Positions 1 through 5,118 of a stretch of DNA of 5,118 bases are shown here, one piece after another. A program made the translations under genes and the position numbers. This DNA comes from Pseudomonadota bacterium (lineage in GTDB: Bacteria; Pseudomonadota; Gammaproteobacteria; Acidithiobacillales; Acidithiobacillaceae), in the NCBI GenBank assembly GCA_021827445.1, contig JAKAVW010000238.1, positions 1 to 5,118 on the forward strand, read 5' to 3'. Under the pieces are notes generated by a model. The model saw nothing but the letters and a program-made list of their open reading frames with translations, did no database searches and was not told the DNA's origin. How positions within the stretch are numbered: the stretch's first letter is position 1; each line of letters opens with the position of its first letter.

Positions 1-1330
1 TACGGCGCTGGCGCTGGCCATCTTCATGCTCTTCGCGGAATACCATACCCTCAATGATCACCAACTCTTCGTTGCCGTGGCGACGCACCCGGACGTGCTG
101 GTGCTGACCATTGCCGGTGCCCTGACCCTCATCGGTGCCATCGCCAAGTCGGCGCAGTTCCCCCTGCATATCTGGCTGCCCGATTCCATGGCCGGACCCA
201 GTACTGTCTCCGCCCTGATCCATGCGGCGACCATGGTGACCGCCGGAGTATATCTCTGCATTCGCCTGTACCCGATTTTTGCCGCGGTGCCGGGCATGCT
301 CTGGGTCATTGGCCTCAGTGGTGCATTCACAGCCTTTTATGCGGCCAGTTGCGCTGTCGCCCAAGTGGATATCAAGCGGGTGCTGGCTTATTCCACCATC
401 AGCCAGTTGGGGTATATGTTTCTCGGCGTCGGCATCGGCGCCCCCTCGCTCGGGCTCTTTCATCTGCTGGTGCATGCCTGCTTCAAGGCCCTGCTTTTCA
501 TGAGTGCGGGGGTGGTCATCAGCGTCTACAATGAGGACCACGACATCCGCCACATGGGTGGCCTCAAGGCGCAGCAACCTTTCCTGCGCTGGGTGTTTCT
601 GGCCGGTATTTTTGCCCTGGCGGCTGTGCCGGTGGTCTCCGCCTCGTTTTATAGTAAGGACGCCATCATTGCCACGGCTTTTATGGTGCCCGGCGGCAAG
701 CTGCTCTGGGCACTGGCGCTGCTCGGCGCGGTACTTACCGCGACCTATGCCTTCCGCCTCTATTTGCTGGTCTTCGAGGGGCCGACCAAGCCGGGGAAAT
801 CCTATCAGATGGGCTGGAGCATGAAAATTCCCCTTACCATCCTCGCTGTCGCCAGCATCGGGATGGGCTGGCTGCAATTTCCGCCCGGCTGGCCCGGTCC
901 CAAGTTGTGGCTGCCCTGGCTGGCGCCGGAGCTGGGCATGCCGCCGATGCCGAGCGGCGCGGTGAACATCTTCCTGCAGGTCGCCGGTTCCGTGGCCACC
1001 CTGCTGGGTATCTGGATAGGCTTCAAGGCCGCCCAATGGGAGCGGCAGGGGCATGGGCTCAGCCGTCTTACTGTCCTGTTCAAAGCCTGGTTCTTTGACG
1101 CCGCCTTCCTGCGCATTTTTCCACCCGCAGTATACGCCTTTGCCCGCTTTCTGGATTGGGGCGTGGAGCGCACCGGGTTCCGCTTGGTATTCCTCGGTAG
1201 CCTGCGCGACGGCTTCGGAGTGAGCAGTCAACTGCTGGAGATCGGTGAAAACGGACTGGTCAGCCGGTATGCCAGCGGCATGGTGCTCGGCTTGCTGGTC
1301 CTGCTCGTGGTCGCCTGGGGGTGGAGGTGA
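1..1330 (+). CDS. nuoL: NADH:quinone oxidoreductase subunit L (NuoL), 5'-truncated by the window edge
   Basis: This is the C-terminal 442 residues of NuoL, the distal antiporter-like subunit of the complex I membrane arm, which moves protons across the inner membrane. The reading frame is open from position 2, so the gene begins outside the window. About 180 N-terminal residues are missing, giving a full protein of about 622 residues (E. coli NuoL has 613). Fragment residues match E. coli numbering with a constant offset of 180: Lys49 (codon 146-148) is Lys229 of TM7 in AKSAQFPLHIWLPD; His74 (221-223) is His254; His154, His158 and Lys162 (461-487) are His334, His338 and Lys342; Lys219 (656-658, in YSKD) is Lys399 of TM12. 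The DIKRVLAYSTISQLGYMF motif is intact. The last ~90 residues fit the long lateral amphipathic helix, with an Asp at 366 in AWFFD, followed by a final membrane helix at about 421-440. The TGA stop lies inside the start region of nuoM. Identification is secure; only the N-terminus is unseen. Confidence 0.97.
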   Translation, partial: TALALAIFMLFAEYHTLNDHQLFVAVATHPDVLVLTIAGALTLIGAIAKSAQFPLHIWLPDSMAGPSTVSALIHAATMVTAGVYLCIRLYPIFAAVPGMLWVIGLSGAFTAFYAASCAVAQVDIKRVLAYSTISQLGYMFLGVGIGAPSLGLFHLLVHACFKALLFMSAGVVISVYNEDHDIRHMGGLKAQQPFLRWVFLAGIFALAAVPVVSASFYSKDAIIATAFMVPGGKLLWALALLGAVLTATYAFRLYLLVFEGPTKPGKSYQMGWSMKIPLTILAVASIGMGWLQFPPGWPGPKLWLPWLAPELGMPPMPSGAVNIFLQVAGSVATLLGIWIGFKAAQWERQGHGLSRLTVLFKAWFFDAAFLRIFPPAVYAFARFLDWGVERTGFRLVFLGSLRDGFGVSSQLLEIGENGLVSRYASGMVLGLLVLLVVAWGWR

Positions 1331-2787
1331 ACCTCGGCAGTATCCTCATCCTGCTTCCCTGGTGCGCTGCGCTCTGGCTCGCAACCCGTAAAGCGGACGG
1401 CCAGCGCTTCGCCATGGCCATCGCGCTGGTCGAACTGGTGCTGGCGCTTATCCTGCGCCTCGCGCCCGGCGTGCTTCACAACACCAGCCACGCGCTCTTT
1501 ATTCCCATGCTTGGCGCGCTCTGGACCCTGCATGATGGCGCCTTTGGCAGCACCCTGGCCGTGCTGACGGCGCTTTTGCTACCGGTCAGCATGGCCTTTG
1601 CCTGGCGACTCTCCGAGTTCCGCGCCCTGGCGCTGTCTGCGCTGGTCATGGAAGGTGCTTTGTTCGGCGTCTTCCTCGCCGGAAACGTGCTGATGTTCTA
1701 CATCTTCTACGAGATTCTGGCGTTGGCCGGAGCCTTCCTGATTCTGCGCACCGGCCACAAAAGCCGTGCCGCCGCCCTGCAATTTCTGCTCTACACCGTG
1801 GTCGGCTCCCTGCTCTTTCTGGTGGCGCTGGTGGTGGTCTACCTGCTTCATGGCGCCCAGACAGGGGTCTATAATTTCTCGATTCTGACGCTCTCTGATA
1901 CACGGATTCCGGCGTCAGCGGGCCTCTGGATATTCCTCGGTATGGTCGCCGGACTGGCCGTGAAGATGCCGCTTTTTCCCCTGCACAGCTGGGCGGGTCC
2001 CAGTTATGGTGCAGCAGCACCAGCGGGCAGCATTTTTCTCTCCGGCGCGGCAGTGACGGCGGGGGCCTATGGTCTGATTCACTTCGCCATCCCCATGCTG
2101 CCGCAGGCAGCACTGCATTTTGCCCCCGCCGGCATCATCCTTGGCGCTATCGGTACCCTCTACGGTGCTTTTCTCGCCCTCAATGCCGATAATCTGCGCC
2201 ATTTTGCCGCCTATGCCAGCGTCAGCCATATGAATCTGGTGGCCCTCGGCCTTTTTGCCCTGCAAGCCCAGGCGCTGTACGGCAGCGTCTTTCTGCTCAT
2301 CGCCCATGGGATTGTTTCGGCGGGGCTTTTCGGCGTGGTGGCCGTGATGGAAGCGCGCGGACTGACCGGCGAATGGGCCGGTCTCGGCGGGCTCTTTCGC
2401 CGTGCACCGCGTCTGGGGGCGTGGATGCTGTTCTTCTTTCTGGCGGGCATGGGCCTGCCGGGCCTCGCCAACTTCCCCGGCGAGTTTCTCAGTCTGGCGG
2501 GAGCCTTTCAGGTGCTGCCCTGGGCGGCGGCGCTGGCGACACTCGGAATTCTCGCCGGGGTGATCTACTTCTTGCGCATTTATGAGCGGGTGATGCTGGG
2601 ACCCCTGAACAGTGCCTTGGCGGTCGCGCTGACGGACTTGCGGCAGAGTGAGTGGTTGTTGTTCTGGGTCCTGGGTTTGCTCACTCTCTGGATGGGACTG
2701 GACCCGCAGGCCATTCTTGCGCACCTCGGCACGCTGCTTTCCGTGCATAGCAGCGAGGTCATCAGCGGAGGCAGCCATGGTGTATAG
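1321..2787 (+). CDS. nuoM: NADH:quinone oxidoreductase subunit M (NuoM), divergent
   Basis: NuoM is the middle-arm antiporter-like subunit of complex I, an inner-membrane protein with about 14 helices. The 488 residues compare with 509 in E. coli. Conserved features are Glu131 of TM5 (codon 1711-1713; E. coli Glu144), Lys215 of TM7 in AVKMPLFPLHSW (1963-1965; Lys234), the YASVSHMN segment, His329 in IAHGIVSAGLF (2305-2307), and Glu388 of TM12 in NFPGEF (2482-2484; Glu407), the Glu being the usual NuoM residue there. Oddities: the TM8 Lys265 position is Thr246 (2056-2058), the usual LPDAH after the TM7 Trp is replaced (residues 225-229, AGPSY), and DIKR is replaced by NLRH (291-294). Two in-frame GTG codons could start it: 1321 (used here, outermost) or 1327, which would give a GTGA overlap with the nuoL stop and has GGGGG at 1317-1321 at 5-nt spacing. 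The choice changes only two residues. Its position between nuoL and nuoN supports NuoM rather than another antiporter homologue. Confidence 0.94.
   Translation: MEVNLGSILILLPWCAALWLATRKADGQRFAMAIALVELVLALILRLAPGVLHNTSHALFIPMLGALWTLHDGAFGSTLAVLTALLLPVSMAFAWRLSEFRALALSALVMEGALFGVFLAGNVLMFYIFYEILALAGAFLILRTGHKSRAAALQFLLYTVVGSLLFLVALVVVYLLHGAQTGVYNFSILTLSDTRIPASAGLWIFLGMVAGLAVKMPLFPLHSWAGPSYGAAAPAGSIFLSGAAVTAGAYGLIHFAIPMLPQAALHFAPAGIILGAIGTLYGAFLALNADNLRHFAAYASVSHMNLVALGLFALQAQALYGSVFLLIAHGIVSAGLFGVVAVMEARGLTGEWAGLGGLFRRAPRLGAWMLFFFLAGMGLPGLANFPGEFLSLAGAFQVLPWAAALATLGILAGVIYFLRIYERVMLGPLNSALAVALTDLRQSEWLLFWVLGLLTLWMGLDPQAILAHLGTLLSVHSSEVISGGSHGV
2767..2771 (+). promoter_or_regulatory. Shine-Dalgarno site for nuoN
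   Basis: GGAGG sits 5 nt before the ATG at 2777, inside the last codons of nuoM. It decides the nuoN start, because the frame is open much further upstream (to at least 2648) and a longer protein would otherwise be called. Confidence 0.85.
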
Positions 2788-4108
2788 CCCGACGCTACTG
2801 CCCCTGCTTATCGTTGCGGGTGCCGCCGTGGTCGCCTTTCTCGGCGATGCCCTGCGCATCGGCAAGATCATGCCCTGGTGGGGCGGGTTCGCCGCCATCG
2901 TCGCCGCCATCAGCATCGGTGTTGAAAAACTCACCCTCGGGGATTTTCTCTATTGGGACAGCAGCGCGACCCTGCTCGGGGTCTATCTGAGCCTGGCGAC
3001 GGCGGCGGGACTCACCTTTGTGGCTTTTCACCCGCTGCCACGAAAGCTGCCCGGCAGCTTTACCGGTCTCATTCTGACGGCGCTGACCGGCGGCTTGATC
3101 CTGGTCAGCGGGCAGAGTCTGCTCTTCCTCTTCGTCGGGCTGGAGTTGCAGGTCATGCCCTTCTTCGCCTTGCTCGCCTGGCCGGGCAGTGGGCGCGGGG
3201 CGTTGGAGGCCGCTTTCAAATATGCGTTGTTAGCGGCCCTGGCCTCGGCCCAGTTTGCCATCGGCATCGCCCTGATTTATCTCGGGGATGGCAGCCTTGC
3301 GGTGATTCCGCCTTTCAGCGGCATGGCGGACAATGTCTACGGTTTGGTCGGGGTACTCGCCCTGCTGGCCGCCTTGAGTTTCGAGATCGCCGCCGCCCCC
3401 TTCCATGCCTGGGTGGCCGACATTTATCAGGGCGCCCCGGCACCCATGCTGATCTTCCTCAGCGGGGTGGGCAAAGTAGCCGTGATGGGGGCACTGATCA
3501 CCCTGGTCAGTGCCACACCGCGACTGCAAATCCCCGTCGCCATCATCGCCGCCGCCAGTATCCTGATTGGTAACCTCCTCGCTTACCGTGCCGGACATCT
3601 GCGGCGCATGCTCGGCTATTCCGCCATTGCCCACGCCGGCTATTTTCTCGCGGCACTGGCGGCAGGCCCGCTGGGAATCATCGCCGCCAGTCTCTATGCG
3701 CTGGTCTACGGCATCATGAATGTCGGTACCTTCATGGGCCTGTCCAGCCTGCCCGAGAGCAGTGTCGCCATCCCGTGGGCAGCCCTGCGCGAGCGTCAGC
3801 CGGTACTCGCCGGCCTGCTGGGCGTCACCCTGCTGTCGTTGGCCGGGATGCCGCCCAGCATCGGCTTTTTCGCCAAGCTCTTCGTCATCATCGCCGATAT
3901 CCACGGTCAGCTACTCTGGCTCGCCCTCCTCATCGCCCTCGGCAGCGCCTTCTCCTTTGTCTATTACCTCAGCGCCCTGTGGAAGCCCGCCACCCTCAGC
4001 AACCCCGACCGCCTGCTGTGCCGCCGCAGCTGGGAAAGCTTTGCCGCGCTGGGGATTCTGATATTGGTGCTGGGGTGGGTGTTGGTGCCTTACGGAATGG
4101 GCGGGTGA
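2777..4108 (+). CDS. nuoN: NADH:quinone oxidoreductase subunit N (NuoN) with altered TM7 proton-pathway residue
   Basis: NuoN is the antiporter-like subunit closest to the quinone-binding end among the three large ones, and is an inner-membrane protein of complex I. The 443 residues are short against 485 in E. coli; the loss is spread over the N-terminus, loops and C-terminus, and the membrane core is intact. Visible landmarks: Glu123 of TM5 in VGLELQVMPFF (codon 3143-3145; E. coli Glu133), the PFHAWVADIYQGAPAP segment after TM7, Lys233 of TM8 in GVGKVAVMG (3473-3475; Lys247), LGYSAIAHAGY, and Lys367 of TM12 in GFFAKLF (3875-3877; Lys395). The odd feature is Glu203 (GAG, 3383-3385) in FEIAAAPFH, where E. 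coli has Lys217 in FKLSLVPFH. The constant offset of 14 to Lys247 shows this is a true substitution and not a misalignment. The ATG at 2777 is chosen for its GGAGG site; it overlaps the end of nuoM by 11 bp, implying coupled translation. It is the last nuo gene here, ending in TGA. Confidence 0.95.
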   Translation: MVYSPTLLPLLIVAGAAVVAFLGDALRIGKIMPWWGGFAAIVAAISIGVEKLTLGDFLYWDSSATLLGVYLSLATAAGLTFVAFHPLPRKLPGSFTGLILTALTGGLILVSGQSLLFLFVGLELQVMPFFALLAWPGSGRGALEAAFKYALLAALASAQFAIGIALIYLGDGSLAVIPPFSGMADNVYGLVGVLALLAALSFEIAAAPFHAWVADIYQGAPAPMLIFLSGVGKVAVMGALITLVSATPRLQIPVAIIAAASILIGNLLAYRAGHLRRMLGYSAIAHAGYFLAALAAGPLGIIAASLYALVYGIMNVGTFMGLSSLPESSVAIPWAALRERQPVLAGLLGVTLLSLAGMPPSIGFFAKLFVIIADIHGQLLWLALLIALGSAFSFVYYLSALWKPATLSNPDRLLCRRSWESFAALGILILVLGWVLVPYGMGG

Positions 4109-4119
4109 TATGGGAGGAT

Positions 4120-4148
4120 GTCAGCTGACGGTGCTAGTCGTTGACGGT
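4120..4148. repeat. 10-bp perfect palindrome plus heptamer direct repeat downstream of nuoN
   Basis: GTCAGCTGAC (4120-4129) is a perfect self-complementary decamer starting 11 bp after the nuoN stop. TGACGGT occurs at 4126-4132 and again at 4142-4148, 16 bp apart. This could be a protein-binding site upstream of rplM, or chance. No T-run follows, so it is not a convincing intrinsic terminator. Confidence 0.4.
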
Positions 4149-4202
4149 TCCGACACTCTCACGAATTCATCGGGTAGCTGCCTGAGAGAGCGCGCAAACA
4201 CC

Positions 4203-4231
4203 TTGACATCCGCCCCTATCATCGCTAATCT
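4203..4231 (+). promoter_or_regulatory. Candidate sigma-70 promoter for rplM-rpsI
   Basis: A perfect -35 hexamer TTGACA lies at 4203-4208. With a 17-nt spacer the -10 would be TAATCT (4226-4231), matching only 3 of 6 consensus bases. With a 15-nt spacer it would be GCTAAT (4224-4229), matching 4 of 6. A transcript would start near 4235-4240 and have a short leader of about 30-35 nt before the rplM ATG. The exact -35 match and its place in the only sizeable gap of the window support it; the weak -10 keeps confidence moderate. Confidence 0.5.
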
Positions 4232-4259
4232 CCCGCCCCTCAGTGAAAAACCCGAAGCC

Positions 4260-4263
4260 GGAG
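4260..4263 (+). promoter_or_regulatory. Shine-Dalgarno site for rplM
   Basis: GGAG is 7 nt before the ATG at 4271. The in-frame GTG at 4268, directly before that ATG, would leave only 4 nt, so the site favours the ATG. Confidence 0.7.
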
Positions 4264-4270
4264 TTGTGTG

Positions 4271-4699
4271 ATGAAGACCTATTCTGCCAAGTCTCATGAA
4301 GTGCAGGGAGACTGGTTCGTGGTGGATGCCACCGATAAAGTGCTGGGCCGTCTCTCTTCGGAGTTGGCCAAACGTCTGCGTGGCAAGCATAAGCCCGAGT
4401 ACACGCCCCATGCCGATACCGGCGATTATCTTGTCGTCATCAATGCCGACAAGATCGCGGTCACCGGCAACAAGGCCAAAGACAAAATGTATTACCATCA
4501 CACCGGCTACGTCGGCAATCTGAAGAGTGCCTCCTTCGAGAAGATGATGGAGACGCACCCGGAGCGGATCATCGAACTCGCGGTCAAGGGCATGCTGCCC
4601 AAGAATCCGCTGGGTCGGGCGATGTTCAAGAAGCTCAAGGTCTATACCGGCTCCGAGCATCCCCATTCGGCGCAGCAGCCGCAGCCCCTGAACGTTTAA
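4271..4699 (+). CDS. rplM: 50S ribosomal protein L13
   Basis: L13 is an early-assembling protein of the large ribosomal subunit that binds 23S rRNA. The 142 residues from the ATG equal the E. coli length, and the similarity is high end to end: WFVVDATDKVLGRL at 15-28, LRGKHKPEYTPHADTGDY at 36-53, TGNK at 65-68, YYHHTG at 74-79, VKGMLPKNPLGR at 105-116, and a C-terminal AQQPQ segment. The ATG is preferred to the GTG one codon upstream because MKTYSAK matches the family N-terminus (MKTFTAK in E. coli) and has better ribosome-site spacing. It lies 162 bp after nuoN with its own candidate promoter, so it probably starts a new operon. rpsI follows after 12 bp, the usual bacterial rplM-rpsI pair. 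In E. coli this operon is reported to be repressed by L13 itself; I see no clear operator structure in the short leader here. Confidence 0.98.
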   Translation: MKTYSAKSHEVQGDWFVVDATDKVLGRLSSELAKRLRGKHKPEYTPHADTGDYLVVINADKIAVTGNKAKDKMYYHHTGYVGNLKSASFEKMMETHPERIIELAVKGMLPKNPLGRAMFKKLKVYTGSEHPHSAQQPQPLNV

Positions 4700-4711
4700 G
4701 GCGAAGACTCC

Positions 4712-5098
4712 ATGGAACAATATTACGGTACCGGTCGGCGTAAAAGTGCAACAGCCCGCGTGTATTTGCGTCGTGGCTCAGGCAAAATCGTCATCAACAA
4801 GCGCACCCTGGAAGACTACTTTGGCCGCGAGACCTCGCGCATGGTGGTCATGCAGCCCCTGGAGCTGACCGGACACGGTGGCCAGTTCGACATTCTGGTC
4901 AACGTCAGTGGCGGCGGCGCCAGCGGTCAGGCCGGGGCGATCCGCCATGGTATCACCCGCGCCCTTATGGTTTATGATGAAACCTTGCGTCGCCCCTTGC
5001 GCAGTGCCGGCTTCGTCACCCGTGACGCCCGCGAGGTGGAACGTAAGAAGGTGGGCAAACACAAGGCCCGGCGTAGTCACCAGTTTTCCAAGCGTTAA
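4712..5098 (+). CDS. rpsI: 30S ribosomal protein S9
   Basis: S9 is a small-subunit protein of the 30S head whose C-terminal tail reaches the P-site tRNA. The 128 residues (E. coli 130) carry the family landmarks in order: YYGTGRRKSATARV at 4-17, GKIVIN at 24-29, DYFGRET at 35-41, SGQAGAIRHGITRAL at 71-85, GFVTRDAREVERKK at 100-113, and the basic tail ending in QFSKR, with Arg128 last as in E. coli. The start matches the family N-terminus, although the ribosome site is weak: only AAGG at 4698-4701 overlapping the rplM stop, 10 nt upstream. Translation is probably helped by coupling to rplM, 12 bp upstream. The final 20 bp of the window (5099-5118) hold no recognisable gene start or complete terminator. 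Confidence 0.98.
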   Translation: MEQYYGTGRRKSATARVYLRRGSGKIVINKRTLEDYFGRETSRMVVMQPLELTGHGGQFDILVNVSGGGASGQAGAIRHGITRALMVYDETLRRPLRSAGFVTRDAREVERKKVGKHKARRSHQFSKR

Positions 5099-5118
5099 TT
5101 ACCCACGCTTCGGACTGG

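Noticed and set aside
2648..2776. Longer N-terminus for nuoN starting at ATG 2648
   Set aside because: The extra 43 residues are Cys-, Arg- and Ser-rich, lie wholly inside nuoM and do not resemble NuoN. ATG 2777 has GGAGG at 5-nt spacing and gives a family-like hydrophobic N-terminus.
1321..2787. NuoM as the extra NuoM2 of a 2M-type complex I, or an Mrp or hydrogenase subunit
   Set aside because: It is the only M-type gene between nuoL and nuoN, and it has the NuoM-type TM12 Glu in NFPGEF; nothing here shows a second NuoM, although a copy outside the window cannot be excluded.
1915..2934. 339-residue open frame on the - strand
   Set aside because: It is antisense to nuoM and nuoN, with a Gln-, His- and Arg-rich composition typical of the reverse strand of high-GC membrane-protein genes, and has no recognisable domain.
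3230..3904. 224-residue open frame on the - strand opposite nuoN
   Set aside because: Gly-, Asp- and Gln-rich shadow of nuoN with no domain and no sign of its own promoter.
4156..4188. Possible terminator hairpin CTCTCA / TGAGAG
   Set aside because: Only 6 bp of stem around a 21-nt loop and no following T-run, so too weak to call an intrinsic terminator.
4268..4270. GTG start for rplM
   Set aside because: It would add one residue, with poorer ribosome-site spacing than ATG 4271, which matches the family N-terminus.
4121..4720. 199-residue open frame on the - strand covering the gap and rplM
   Set aside because: Mostly antisense to the highly conserved rplM; the part in the gap has no recognisable motif.
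5099..5118. Possible terminator stem with a CTTCGG loop after rpsI
   Set aside because: The bases flanking CTTCGG do not pair, and the window ends before any fuller structure could be seen.

Overview
The window is an ordinary core-genome segment of a proteobacterium with G+C of roughly 60%. From position 1 to 4108 it holds the 3' end of a complex I (NADH:quinone oxidoreductase) operon: the last ~440 codons of nuoL, all of nuoM and all of nuoN. A 162-bp gap (4109-4270) follows, then rplM (ribosomal protein L13) and rpsI (ribosomal protein S9), which reach almost to the right edge. All five genes are on the + strand. I see no mobile element, CRISPR array, tRNA, rRNA or defence gene.

The L13 and S9 proteins are close to their E. 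coli counterparts in length and motifs, which suggests a gammaproteobacterium or a near relative. The gene order and base composition fit an Acidithiobacillus-like chemolithoautotroph. That is an inference from memory, not something the sequence proves. If it is right, complex I may run in reverse at least part of the time, using proton-motive force to reduce NAD+.

NuoL, NuoM and NuoN are the three antiporter-like subunits of the complex I membrane arm, each carrying one proton pathway. The genes are tightly packed: nuoL and nuoM overlap by 4 or 10 bp depending on the nuoM start, and nuoM and nuoN overlap by 11 bp. This implies translational coupling and roughly equal synthesis. The gap after nuoN carries a perfect 10-bp palindrome, a heptamer direct repeat and a consensus -35 hexamer, and probably drives the separate rplM-rpsI operon.

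The most interesting signal is in the proton-pathway residues. NuoL keeps all the expected Lys and His positions visible here. NuoN has Glu where the near-universal TM7 lysine (E. coli NuoN Lys217) should be. NuoM has Thr where the TM8 lysine (E. coli NuoM Lys265) should be, and also has rewritten loop motifs. Codon-by-codon numbering supports both substitutions. Their meaning for proton pumping is a hypothesis.
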